Below are positions 44,425 to 53,682 of a stretch of 64,000 nucleotides of DNA, in pieces (position 1 is the first letter of the stretch; every line of letters starts with the position of its first letter). This DNA is from Acidocella sp. GTDB lineage: Bacteria; Pseudomonadota; Alphaproteobacteria; Acetobacterales; Acetobacteraceae. The stretch lies in assembly GCA_027308685.1 (NCBI GenBank), contig DAIDEE010000017.1, forward strand, positions 22,078 through 86,077, given 5' to 3'. A model generated the notes under the pieces. It made no database searches and had not been told where the DNA came from. It was given only the letters and a program-made list of their open reading frames with translations. The translations under genes and the position numbers were made by a program.

Positions 44425-45287
44425 TTTATCGGCTGCATCACGCGACCATCTACGAATACGCCGAGCCGGTGCTGCTGGGCACACATTTCATGCATCTGGT
44501 GCCACGGACACGGCCTGGGCAAACAATCCGGGAATCAGTGCTTGACGTTTCACCCACCCCAGATAACCGACGTAACGAGGTGGACCATTTCGGCAATTTC
44601 ACCACCACGGTATCGCTCACCAACCCGCATAAACAATTCACTGTTGCATTGAGCGCCACCATCGACGTCGCACAGCCAGCACCACCGGCCCCTGCCAGCA
44701 CCCCGGGTTTTGAACAGATTGCTGCCGCCAGCATAAACCGGGCCGACATTGCCGAGTACACGCTGCCTAGCGCTTTAGCAGCCCCAAACATTGAACTTGC
44801 CGCCTACGCCAAAACCAGCTTTCCCGCGGGAGAACCAATTTTGAGCGGGTTGTTGAATTTGAACCAGCGGGTATTCAACGACATGACCTATAAGCCAGGC
44901 GTTACCAACACCGCCACCACAGCTTCACATGCTTTGAAAAACCGGGTTGGCGTGTGTCAGGATTACGCCCATCTGATGATCGCAGCACTGCGCGCCGTCG
45001 GCCTTCCGGCCCGCTATGTCTCAGGTTATCTGCGTACCTCGCCGCCTGCCGGGCAAGTCAAACGCCGGGGCGCTGACCAGTCCCACGCCTGGGTTTCGGC
45101 CTGGATCGGCGACTATGCCGGCTGGGTTGATTTCGACCCCACCAACAATTTGCTGGTCTCAGATGAACATGTCACGCTCGCCTGGGGCCGAGATTTTCAG
45201 GATGTCAGCCCGCTGCGCGGCATCATCCTGGGCGGCGGGCGTCACACTCTGCGGGTTAATGTCGATTTAGACCCCGTGCTGACCTGA
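44421..45287 (+). CDS. Transglutaminase-like cysteine protease family protein
   Basis: This 288-residue protein has an N-terminal beta-domain (MIYRLHHATIYEYAEPV) found in bacterial transglutaminase-like proteins and a papain-like core. The triad is Cys179 (NRVGVCQDYAHL), His222 (DQSHAWVSAW) and Asp237 (WVDFDPTN). These partners of ATP-grasp/alpha-E systems are thought to cleave or cross-link peptides. It overlaps the fused ATP-grasp/alpha-E gene by 4 bases. Its stop is two bases from that of the next convergent gene. Confidence 0.9.
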   Translation: MIYRLHHATIYEYAEPVLLGTHFMHLVPRTRPGQTIRESVLDVSPTPDNRRNEVDHFGNFTTTVSLTNPHKQFTVALSATIDVAQPAPPAPASTPGFEQIAAASINRADIAEYTLPSALAAPNIELAAYAKTSFPAGEPILSGLLNLNQRVFNDMTYKPGVTNTATTASHALKNRVGVCQDYAHLMIAALRAVGLPARYVSGYLRTSPPAGQVKRRGADQSHAWVSAWIGDYAGWVDFDPTNNLLVSDEHVTLAWGRDFQDVSPLRGIILGGGRHTLRVNVDLDPVLT

Positions 45288-45288
45288 T

Positions 45289-45582
45289 TTAAGCAGCACT
45301 CAAGCGGCGGACATTGGCGCTAACCTTGGCGCGGTAATGCTTCATCACCTTATCAGCACCAAGATCCGATTTGCCACCGAGAACTGCCGCCATCATCATG
45401 TGGCCGGCTTCCATCAGTGAATGCATCTTTTCATTCACCATCAATTCGGCTTCCTGCTGCACATCTTCACCGCCCAGAGCGAACTTGGTGAGGCGCATGG
45501 CAATCACCTGTTGCGATTCAATGGCGAGCAAGCTGCTTTGAAATGCCATCGTGGCAAACGAAAAAATTGAATTATTAAACAT
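45289..45582 (-). CDS. Small conserved-looking hypothetical protein
   Basis: This 97-residue, mostly helical, methionine-rich protein contains AIESQQVIAMRLTKFALGGEDVQQEAELMVNEKMHSLMEAG. The amphipathic helices with few cysteines or prolines recall phasin-like or cytosolic coiled proteins, but I do not recognise the family. It is convergent with the transglutaminase gene, two bases away, and has no signal peptide. I cannot assign a function. Confidence 0.6.
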   Translation of the reverse strand: MFNNSIFSFATMAFQSSLLAIESQQVIAMRLTKFALGGEDVQQEAELMVNEKMHSLMEAGHMMMAAVLGGKSDLGADKVMKHYRAKVSANVRRLSAA

Positions 45583-45655
45583 ACTGGCCCCTTTGTTATA
45601 TTACCTACATGGGCGCAAATTACGGCATTGCCTAACATTATCTTTTACGGAAAGG

Positions 45656-47650
45656 TCAAGGGCTCGTGATCAGCTCAACCTGCCGAGCCAATCGCACCAG
45701 CGCCTCACTCCCGGCCCCTTCGGGCAGCCGCGGCCGGGCTGTTGGCTTTGCCGTTAGGCTCTGTGCCAAAAAACCCTGCCATTCGCGCCATAGTTCACGC
45801 GATGTGGGGGGAATGGCGGGCCGGTCCAGAGCCAAAACTGACAATCGTCCAGCCATTCTGCGCAACGCAGCATCGACGATGGCGCCACGTTCAATGGTGG
45901 CATCCCGGCCTTTGTGCGGCTCCAACAAAGCCCGGGCGAGCGAGGCTTCCAGGTTATTACTTGCCATACCTGCGGCCCGACGAGCGGATTCGATGGCGGA
46001 GGACCCATCCAGCAAGGCGGTAAATACCGCCCGCACGTAGGCAGCATGGGCAGCCAGCGCCTGCACAATGCTGGCTTCGACCCGAAAATGCTCAAAGCTG
46101 GGCCAGAGCAGCAGATTTCCCAGCACAGCTAAAGTTCCTCCCAGCGCGGTATAGCCGATTCGAGATAAAGCGACGGTGACTTCATTGGTGCCTGGCACAA
46201 TTTGCTCCACCAGCAGCACCACCATCGGCGTCAGGGCCGCCTGAAAGGCTGCATAGCTGACACCGCGAATGGCAAAAGCGAACATCGTCAGTGGCAACAT
46301 GATCAAGGCAAGGCTGAATTGGGTTTGCGCCAGCAGGCCGATCACCGCCGCCAGCGCCCCGCCCAGAGCGGTACCGCCGATACGCTCAGCCGCCCGCACC
46401 CAGGTTGCCGAAAAATACGGCTGCAAGCAAAGAATCATGGTGATCGTGGCCCAATGGGCAAATTGCTGATGCAAAGACATCGTGAACGCCAGGGTCGGCA
46501 TCGCAATGCAAGCCGTTCGCAGGGCATGGCGCATGGGTGCCGCGGCAAAATTGAAGTTCGAGCGGATCGGCGACCAAATTCGAATCCTGAGCGGCAGCAC
46601 CGAAACCCCAGACATCGCCTGGCCTGCGGGGCTGGAGACCGTCATCAGAACGGCGAGATTTTCGGCCATGCCAGCCAGAATATGGGCGGCGGTGGATTCC
46701 GGCGGTAACTTATCAATTTCGGTGCGCAACCGGGTCAGGCTGGCCTGTTTTTTTGGAGTGTCGAGCCTAACGCCGGTTTGCATGTCCGGCCCCAGCGCCG
46801 CCAGCCAGCCGGCCAACAGACGCAGCGGCCGCGCTGTATGCTCGCGAATGGCGGCGTCCTGCTCAAACACCTCCGAGAGTGCAATGAATCCACCAAATAT
46901 TTGCTCCAGAGTCTGCAACCTGACCGAGACCTGCGCCGCCCTCTGGCTAACCAGCCCACGGCGGCGGAAGGTATCCAGCGCGACGCCGCGAGCTGTCTCG
47001 ATGGCTTCGCGCACATTGCGGCGATGCAAAGCAGCATGAGCTTCAAAGGCAGCGGTACTATGTGCTGGTTGCCCCAGCGCAGCGAGGTCTTTGGCAAACC
47101 GACTAAGTTTAAGCGCAACATCGCCCAAAGCATCGCGGGCCGGCTGGTAGGGATGAATTTGCCATATCACCAGCGTGAGAACTGCGGCCCACAGGGCGCC
47201 CGCAAACAAATTGGCGCCTTGCTCTGCCGCGACAAGCATGGAGCCCGACGGATAATCGAGCGCCAGTACGATAACCACGCTCAGCAAGTTCCCAACCTGT
47301 AACCCGCCCTGACCATAAATGCGGGCGTAACTCACGCAAAAAATTGTAATGCCAGCGACCGGGGCAGCCAGCCAGATACCGTCACCACGCAATAAGCCAA
47401 AAAAACCGTAGGATATGCCTGCCAAAAATGCGAAAGCCAGAACTGCTGGGGCACGCCGACGCACTGGCCCGCCGGGGTCGGCAAAGCAGGTGAGCAAGGC
47501 GCCCAATGCCGCCAGGCCAAAATGCGGCAGACTTAGAAAATCACCCGCCAACACCGTGGCGGCCACCGCCAAGCCAGCCCGCACGCCTTCGGCAAGCGAG
47601 ACCGCGCCGACGTTCCAATTGATCGGGAGATTTTTAAGAGGGCCAGGCAT
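45656..47650 (-). CDS. FUSC-family inner-membrane efflux protein (AaeB-like)
   Basis: This 664-residue protein has two blocks of membrane helices (about residues 18-160 and 360-520) separated and followed by soluble helical regions, the FUSC/AaeB layout. The second block includes AAERIGGTALGGALAAVIGLLAQ, the conserved arginine-glycine segment of the family. AaeB-type proteins export aromatic acids with a membrane-fusion partner, but no aaeA or outer-membrane gene is next to it. The ATG is at 47648-47650. Confidence 0.82.
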   Translation of the reverse strand: MPGPLKNLPINWNVGAVSLAEGVRAGLAVAATVLAGDFLSLPHFGLAALGALLTCFADPGGPVRRRAPAVLAFAFLAGISYGFFGLLRGDGIWLAAPVAGITIFCVSYARIYGQGGLQVGNLLSVVIVLALDYPSGSMLVAAEQGANLFAGALWAAVLTLVIWQIHPYQPARDALGDVALKLSRFAKDLAALGQPAHSTAAFEAHAALHRRNVREAIETARGVALDTFRRRGLVSQRAAQVSVRLQTLEQIFGGFIALSEVFEQDAAIREHTARPLRLLAGWLAALGPDMQTGVRLDTPKKQASLTRLRTEIDKLPPESTAAHILAGMAENLAVLMTVSSPAGQAMSGVSVLPLRIRIWSPIRSNFNFAAAPMRHALRTACIAMPTLAFTMSLHQQFAHWATITMILCLQPYFSATWVRAAERIGGTALGGALAAVIGLLAQTQFSLALIMLPLTMFAFAIRGVSYAAFQAALTPMVVLLVEQIVPGTNEVTVALSRIGYTALGGTLAVLGNLLLWPSFEHFRVEASIVQALAAHAAYVRAVFTALLDGSSAIESARRAAGMASNNLEASLARALLEPHKGRDATIERGAIVDAALRRMAGRLSVLALDRPAIPPTSRELWREWQGFLAQSLTAKPTARPRLPEGAGSEALVRLARQVELITSP

Positions 47651-47687
47651 CGGTGCGTTATGCGTTACGTTGCAAGTTTACGCGACC

Positions 47688-48353
47688 CTAATTGGTCAAC
47701 CGGTCACGGACGACAAAGGGCTTCGCTACATCCGGAACATAAAAGTTAACCAATGGTGCCGGCGGCGGTTGGGAGATCGGGCGATCATTCAACCAAACAC
47801 AGATATCGGCCTGCCGGTCCATGGTGAACGGGTTTGCTGCCTGTTGTTCACAAACGTCCAAATGATAGTGGTCCGGCGGCGCAAAGCCATCCGCCGGGCT
47901 GACAATGGCGCCGGGCCGCAGGTGCGCCATATCCTCAAGCGTTAGCGGCATAACCAGGGTATTATGGGTAAACAGCATATCGAGGGGCAGGAAATAATAA
48001 TCCGGCTGGTTGAGCGCCACGAGGCACGAGGACTGCTGTTTGATTTTTTCAAAAATGCTAAAAGATGCCGTCTGGGCCGTTAGCATATAATACAGCCACG
48101 GGCTGCAAAACGGACCATGCGCCGCCATCAGCCAGGAGCGCAACCCGACCTGAAATTCCCACGGCACGAAGCCTTGGCCGAACACCAGACGGTGCGCCGG
48201 TTCGAGATATTGATAGACCTCATCAAAAGCGATGACATTGGGAAACCACAAGGCCACCGCCAGCCTGATCGCAAACGCGATGGCGAGCACAGAGTAAAGT
48301 GCCCGCGCCGCCGTTGAGGGGTGGTGCGGCGTGAGAGCCTCGGCGGCGGCCAT
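47688..48353 (-). pseudogene. GT22-like mannosyltransferase remnant with apparent in-frame internal deletion
   Basis: The 221-residue frame starts like an ALG9/GT22 mannosyltransferase: IAFAIRLAVALWFPNVIAFDE, then VYQYLEPAHRLVFGQGFVPWEFQVG and LRSW. It then jumps near 48129 to what looks like the soluble C-terminal end of the same kind of protein, so the many central membrane helices are absent. GT-C enzymes need those helices, so it is probably non-functional. There is no stop or frameshift, which is why deletion is preferred. The ATG at 48351-48353 is just past the parC stop. A genuine short protein is less likely. Confidence 0.55.
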
Positions 48354-48354
48354 G

Positions 48355-50577
48355 CTAGTCGCCGAACTTGCCCGACTTGGGAAAGCCATTCGGCGGCAGG
48401 CGGCCAGCCTGGGCACGGGCGCCGCGCCATTCGGTGAGTTTGGTTTCGGTGCGCGTATTAGCGCCAAGTTTCCAGGTCAGGCCCGCCGCCAGAGCAAACA
48501 CTTTCACATCGGCCATACCGCCGTCTTTGTACTTTTGCAGCACTACACCAGCGCCCTTGCTCATCTCTGGCAGTTCATTCAACGGAAAAATCAACAATTT
48601 ACGGTTCTGGCCGATCACCGCCACCTGATCGCCATTGGCCGGCACACAATGCGAAAGTTCTTCACCTGGTTTGAGGTTCAGAATTTGCTTGCCCGCCTTG
48701 CGTTCTGAATTCAGTTCTGATCCCGACAACAAAAACCCACGCCCGGCGGAAGCGGCGATCAGATATTTCTGCGCGGAGTCAGGCAGGAACAAATCCACTA
48801 CGCCATCTTCATTGGCCAAATCGATCAGCAGCCGAATCGCCTGACCGTCACCACGGCCGCGCGGTAAATCAGAAACTTTCAAGGTATATACGCGGCCATT
48901 GGTGGCCAGCAGCGCTAATCGGTCAGTGGACTCACAGCGGCGCATGATGTGCAGTCGGTCGCCCTCTTTGAATTTCTGTTCGGCATCTGCAGCCAGATGT
49001 CCCTTGAAGGCGCGGATCCAGCCTTTTTGGCTGAGCACTACCGTCACCGGCTCGCGCTCCACAAAAGCCTCCGCAACAATCTCCAGCACTGGTGCGGCCG
49101 CGCTGATCTGGGTGCGCCGGCTACCAAGCGGGCCCACACCGAATTTTGCTTGCACCTCGTTGATTTCTGATACAATTTTATCCCAACGTTTGGCTTCATT
49201 TTTCAGCAAATTCTGCAATCCGGATTGTTCGGTCGAGAGCTTTTTATGCTCCTGGCGAATTTCCATTTCTTCCAGGCGGCGCAGGCTACGCAGCCGCATG
49301 TTCAATATGGCTTCCGCCTGAACTTCCGTCAGTTTGAACGCCTTGATAAGTTTCGGCTTCGGCTCATCCTCGGTACGGATAATCCTGATCACCTCATCAA
49401 GATTAAGAAATACCGCAAGATAGCCTTCGAGAATCTCCAGTCGCTTGGCGATGGCATCCAGCCGGTGATTCGAGCGGCGGATCAGCACTTCGTGGCGATG
49501 ATCGATCCAGGCTTTCAGCAATTCGCGCAGGCCCATCACGCGAGGAATCCTTGCCCCATCCAGCACGTTCATATTTAACGAGAAACGTGACTCCAAAGTG
49601 GTGGATTTGAATAACGATGCCATCAGCATTTCCGGGTCAACCGTGCGCGAGCGCGGCTCCAGCACCAAGCGGATTTTCTCGTCCGATTCGTCACGGATAT
49701 CGGCCAACAGCGGGAGTTTTTTATCCTGCAGCAGTAGTGCCACCTGTTCGATCAGGCGGGATTTTTGTACCTGATAGGGAATTTTCGTCACCACAATGAC
49801 CCAGGTGCCGTGCTTTTGCTCTTCGCGCACCCAGCGGGCGCGGGTCCGCAAACTGCCACGCCCCGTCTCGTAGGCGGCCAGCAAGGTAGCGTGATCTTCC
49901 ACCAGTTCGCCACCGGTCGGGAAATCAGGGCCATGGACAAATTTAAGCAAATCAGCCGTGCTGGCCTTGGGGTTTTGAATGAGATGAATGGCTGCTGCGC
50001 AGACTTCACCAGCATTATGCGGCGGGATCGAGGTTGCCATGCCCACCGCGATGCCGCTGGCGCCATTTGCCAACAGGTTGGGGAATGCGCCCGGCAGCAC
50101 CACCGGCTCGCTCTCCTCGCCATCATAAGTGGCGCGGAAATCCACCGCGTTTTCATCAATGCCGCGCAGCAGAAATTCAGCCACCTCAGTCAAACGTGAT
50201 TCCGTATAGCGCATCGCGGCGGCGTTATCGCCGTCGATGTTACCAAAATTGCCCTGGCCTTCGATCAGCGGGAACCGCGATGAAAATTCCTGCGCCAGCC
50301 GCACCAGCGCCTCGTAAATTGAGGAATCACCATGCGGGTGGAATTTACCCATCACGTCGCCCACCACGCGGGCGCATTTTTTAAAGCCCGAGCGCGGGTC
50401 CAGTTTTAACTGATGCATCGCGTAAATAAGACGGCGATGCACCGGCTTCAGCCCATCACGGGCATCCGGCAGGGAGCGCGACATGATGGTGGAGAGCGCA
50501 TAGGCCAGATAACGCTCCGAGAGCGCAGAGGCCAAAGGCGCGTCTTCAATATGGCCGATGCTCATGTCGATAGGCAT
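48355..50577 (-). CDS. parC: DNA topoisomerase IV subunit A
   Basis: This 740-residue ParC has the active-site tyrosine Tyr124 in [11 protein letters not shown] and the gate segment [17 protein letters not shown]. The quinolone-determining region is [11 protein letters not shown] with Asp84, Ser85 and Glu89, a wild-type arrangement. The shorter C-terminal propeller distinguishes ParC from GyrA. It decatenates daughter chromosomes with ParE, which is not in the window. RecO lies four bases upstream on the same strand. Confidence 0.95.
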   Translation of the reverse strand: MPIDMSIGHIEDAPLASALSERYLAYALSTIMSRSLPDARDGLKPVHRRLIYAMHQLKLDPRSGFKKCARVVGDVMGKFHPHGDSSIYEALVRLAQEFSSRFPLIEGQGNFGNIDGDNAAAMRYTESRLTEVAEFLLRGIDENAVDFRATYDGEESEPVVLPGAFPNLLANGASGIAVGMATSIPPHNAGEVCAAAIHLIQNPKASTADLLKFVHGPDFPTGGELVEDHATLLAAYETGRGSLRTRARWVREEQKHGTWVIVVTKIPYQVQKSRLIEQVALLLQDKKLPLLADIRDESDEKIRLVLEPRSRTVDPEMLMASLFKSTTLESRFSLNMNVLDGARIPRVMGLRELLKAWIDHRHEVLIRRSNHRLDAIAKRLEILEGYLAVFLNLDEVIRIIRTEDEPKPKLIKAFKLTEVQAEAILNMRLRSLRRLEEMEIRQEHKKLSTEQSGLQNLLKNEAKRWDKIVSEINEVQAKFGVGPLGSRRTQISAAAPVLEIVAEAFVEREPVTVVLSQKGWIRAFKGHLAADAEQKFKEGDRLHIMRRCESTDRLALLATNGRVYTLKVSDLPRGRGDGQAIRLLIDLANEDGVVDLFLPDSAQKYLIAASAGRGFLLSGSELNSERKAGKQILNLKPGEELSHCVPANGDQVAVIGQNRKLLIFPLNELPEMSKGAGVVLQKYKDGGMADVKVFALAAGLTWKLGANTRTETKLTEWRGARAQAGRLPPNGFPKSGKFGD

Positions 50578-50580
50578 TGC

Positions 50581-51315
50581 TTAGTCCCCTAGGCGTTCAA
50601 GCAGCAGGTCATAAAGCCGCTCCCGCGCCGGTGGAAGAGGCTTGTGGCGGCTGCCAAACACGTCGCGTGCCAAAAAATGACCGGTGAGTTTCAGCCCATC
50701 GCGGCAATCCGCCTCGGTGGCGGTGGTATCACTCAGCAAAAACGCGGGCAGTTTTAGCAGGCGCGGCGCCCAGTCACCGGCAGCGGAGAGCGACAGGGCG
50801 CGGCCAGATTTGGGCGAGACATAGGCGAGTTGGTCGTTATCACCCGCCACCGCGCGGGCAGAAAAATCCAATCCGAAGCCCAAGTCACGTAACAGATCAA
50901 GCTCCCAAACCACCAGCGCCGGAAGGGCAACGGGCGTAATATTGATGCCTGCCAACAGCCGAGCCAGCCCGCCAAAAATATCCGGAGCCGGCTCACGCTC
51001 CGGCAGGGAACCCGCCGCCAGGGCGCAAGCCGCATTCAAAATGGCGAGGTTGAGGCGGTCATCCATCGCCAGAGCCGCGGCGGGATGCACCATCTCACCG
51101 GTAAAATGCCCCAGTTGCTCGGGCAGGCGCCCTCCCCAGCGGGCGGCGACCAGATTGCCAGGCTGCCAAAGCGCGGTTTTGCCGCGCGCACTGCCGCCAC
51201 GCACCAGCCCCTTCCATGTGCCACGCCCGGCGGTGAGCAGCAGCGCCAGCGCGTCGCCCTCTGCATAGGGGTGGACCTCCAGGACGATGGCTGGCTCGTC
51301 CCACTCGATACTCAC
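50581..51315 (-). CDS. recO: DNA repair protein RecO
   Basis: This 244-residue protein has an N-terminal OB-fold (EWDEPAIVLEVHPYAEGDALALLLTAGRGTWKGLVRGG) and a helical C-terminal domain, the RecO layout. RecO works in the RecFOR pathway, annealing DNA and loading RecA on SSB-coated gaps. The start is a GTG overlapping the amidohydrolase stop by 4 bases; parC follows after 3 bases. No zinc-cysteine cluster is evident, as in many proteobacterial RecO proteins. Confidence 0.88.
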   Translation of the reverse strand: MSIEWDEPAIVLEVHPYAEGDALALLLTAGRGTWKGLVRGGSARGKTALWQPGNLVAARWGGRLPEQLGHFTGEMVHPAAALAMDDRLNLAILNAACALAAGSLPEREPAPDIFGGLARLLAGINITPVALPALVVWELDLLRDLGFGLDFSARAVAGDNDQLAYVSPKSGRALSLSAAGDWAPRLLKLPAFLLSDTTATEADCRDGLKLTGHFLARDVFGSRHKPLPPARERLYDLLLERLGD

Positions 51316-52445
51316 CTCAACGCCGCTTTGGCGGTGGAGGCCAGGTAATGCGCGGCGATCGGCAAAATTTCATCGTTATAATCAAAATGCGGGTTATGCA
51401 GCCCAGCGGAATTGCCATTGCCGATCCAGGCATAGGCGCCCGGAATTTCCAGCAGAAACCGGCCAAAATCCTCAGCGCCCATGGTGGGTGCCATGTCGCG
51501 CCGCACGCTCAGCCCCTGCCCGGCCGCCACCGCGGCGGCAAAGTCAGCCTGGGGCTTGTGGTTGACTGTGGGCGGCAGAAAGCCAAAAATTTCTACATGG
51601 GCCGTAAGGCCAAAGGCCGCTGCCGTGTGGCTAGCCACATCACGGATGCGGCTCTCAATCTGCGCCATCACCGGCTGCTTCAGTGCCCGGAACGTGCCGC
51701 CGATGCTCGCCATTTCGGGGATCTGGTTATTGGCGTTGCCAGCCTGCAGCTTACAGGTGGAAATGACCGCCGTTTCCAGCGGGTCGATGTTGCGGGCCAC
51801 GACCGCATTCAATGCAATGATCAGGTGCGCCGCGCCCTGTACCGGGTCGGACCCCAGATGCGGCATGGCGGCATGAGCGGCGTTACCCCGCAGACTGACC
51901 GTAAAATTGCTGGCTGCCGCCATCATCGGGCCTTCGTGGATCATCACCGTACCGGTCTCCAGACCGGGCCAGTTATGATAGCCAAAAATCCGCTCCATCG
52001 GGAATTTTTGCAGCAAACCATCCGTCAACATCGCCTCGGCACCGCCGAAGCCCTCCTCGGCCGGCTGAAACACCAACTGCACGGTACCGGCCCAGTCAGT
52101 ATCCTCCACCAGCAATTTTGCCGCCCCTAATAATGAGGCAGTGTGGCCGTCATGCCCGCAGGCGTGCATCACGCCGGGGGATTTGGAAGCATAGGGGGCG
52201 TTGGTCGCCTCCATGATCGGCAGCGCATCCATATCCGCTCGCAAGCCGACCGACCGGTTAGAACCGGCGCGCGCCAGAGTCGCGACGACGCCATGACCAC
52301 CGACATGAGCCGTGAAGGAAATCCCGAGCTTTTCAAGCTCTTGGCAAACAAACGCCGCCGTTGCTGACTCATGCAGCGACAGCTCAGGGTGAGCATGTAA
52401 ATGATGTCGCCAACGTCGCAGTAAATTCACAAAATCCAAGGGCAT
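51312..52445 (-). CDS. M20 family amidohydrolase (N-acyl amino acid / hippurate hydrolase type)
   Basis: This 377-residue metallo-amidohydrolase opens WRHHLHAHPELSLHE. The metal ligands appear in MHACGHDGHTASLLGAA (Cys-x-His), VFQPAEEGFGGAEAML (catalytic Glu pair), FGYHNWPG and MGAEDFGRFL. It probably deacylates N-acyl amino acids or an indole-acetyl-type conjugate. I take the ATG at 52443-52445; the codon before it is an in-frame GTG. It overlaps recO by 4 bases. Confidence 0.88.
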   Translation of the reverse strand: MPLDFVNLLRRWRHHLHAHPELSLHESATAAFVCQELEKLGISFTAHVGGHGVVATLARAGSNRSVGLRADMDALPIMEATNAPYASKSPGVMHACGHDGHTASLLGAAKLLVEDTDWAGTVQLVFQPAEEGFGGAEAMLTDGLLQKFPMERIFGYHNWPGLETGTVMIHEGPMMAAASNFTVSLRGNAAHAAMPHLGSDPVQGAAHLIIALNAVVARNIDPLETAVISTCKLQAGNANNQIPEMASIGGTFRALKQPVMAQIESRIRDVASHTAAAFGLTAHVEIFGFLPPTVNHKPQADFAAAVAAGQGLSVRRDMAPTMGAEDFGRFLLEIPGAYAWIGNGNSAGLHNPHFDYNDEILPIAAHYLASTAKAALR

Positions 52446-52628
52446 CACTGAAACCTTAAGCCGTTACATCTGATTAAGATGACGATGGACCCGATGTTTG
52501 TCGAGACAATTGAAAGTACCATACGGATATATTATCCCATGCGAATGCCTTGATTGCGGCATAATCAACTCAAACGACAATAATTTGATGGCTAACAACC
52601 TCAACCTATCAGAGCAAGGGACCTCTCC

Positions 52629-52886
52629 GTGCATATTTTTTCACGTTCTAACGTTCGGAAAGCTGTGTTTGCCGTTGGCTTCATGACGATTGGGGGCCTG
52701 ACCACCGGCACCGCCCTAGCTTACCAGGGCCATATGTTCAACGCCATCCACGCCCTACAAAACGCCCGCCAGCAACTATTGGCAGCCTCCAATAACAAAG
52801 GCGGCTACCGCGACCGTGCCATCGACCTGGTGAACCAGGCCATTGCCGCCGTGCACGAAGGGATCGAAGTGGGCGCTGATAACTAA
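52629..52886 (+). CDS. Small exported hypothetical protein
   Basis: This 85-residue protein has a signal peptide (basic MHIFSRSNVRK, hydrophobic AVFAVGFMTIGGLTTGTALA, likely cleavage after ALA). The mature peptide is a short helix pair rich in Ala, Asn and Gln (ALQNARQQLLAASNNKGGYRDRAIDLVNQAIAAVHEGI). It begins with GTG preceded by AAGGGA. I do not recognise a known family. The stop overlaps that of the convergent ubiG gene by 4 bases. Confidence 0.75.
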   Translation: MHIFSRSNVRKAVFAVGFMTIGGLTTGTALAYQGHMFNAIHALQNARQQLLAASNNKGGYRDRAIDLVNQAIAAVHEGIEVGADN

Positions 52887-53599
52887 AACGGCGCTTGCGC
52901 AGCCGCGATATAGTTAATGGCTGTATCGCGGCTGATGCGAAAACTTAAGTGCCGGGCATCGAAGCTCAGACCTGCGACATCCGCCAGCCGCATACCAGCA
53001 TCTCGGCATAGTTTACCTAGTTCAGCCGGGGTAATGAACTGGCGCCAGTCATGGGTGCCCACAGGTAGCATCCGCAGCAGATATTCCGCGCCGAATTTCG
53101 CCACTAGATAAGCAGTTTTCGTTCGATTCAGGGTCGAGATAAATAATAAACCGCCTGGTTCCAGTAAGGCGGCCAAAGTAGCCAGGAATGTTGCCGGGTC
53201 CGTGACGTGCTCGATAACCTCCAACGCGGTGATCACCGGGAATTTATGGCCTTCCGCCAGTAGCGCCTCAGCCGTCCCGGTGCGGTATTCCAGGCTATAG
53301 CCCCGGCCGATAGCATGAGCGCGCGCCACTTCGATCGCATGGGCAGCGGCATCCAGGCCCAACACGTTACAACCCGCCTTGGCCAAGGCTTCTGAAAGCA
53401 AACCAGCGCCACAGCCAATATCAAGCACCCTCACGCCTGGCGAGAATTGCCGGAAAATTCGCTCCAGCACCCAGCCGGCCCGCACAGGGTTCATCATGTG
53501 CAACGGCCGCATCGGGCCGGTTGGCTCCCACCAGTTTGCCGCCAGCGCGTCGAACCGGGCGATTTCGTCGGTTTTGGCTGAACTTTCGATTGCCATCAT
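52883..53599 (-). CDS. ubiG: Ubiquinone biosynthesis O-methyltransferase
   Basis: This 238-residue SAM-dependent class I methyltransferase performs the two O-methylations in ubiquinone synthesis. [25 protein letters not shown] at the N-terminus is the UbiG signature. [16 protein letters not shown] is the SAM-binding glycine motif. [36 protein letters not shown] is typical of the C-terminal half. It is divergent from lysC. Confidence 0.93.
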   Translation of the reverse strand: MMAIESSAKTDEIARFDALAANWWEPTGPMRPLHMMNPVRAGWVLERIFRQFSPGVRVLDIGCGAGLLSEALAKAGCNVLGLDAAAHAIEVARAHAIGRGYSLEYRTGTAEALLAEGHKFPVITALEVIEHVTDPATFLATLAALLEPGGLLFISTLNRTKTAYLVAKFGAEYLLRMLPVGTHDWRQFITPAELGKLCRDAGMRLADVAGLSFDARHLSFRISRDTAINYIAAAQAPF

Positions 53600-53682
53600 T
53601 GCGGAACCCCTTCTCGACCGTTATGTGACGCTCCGGCCCGGATTGCACAAGCTTCGGGCAGTCTTGGAGCAGTAAATACCAC

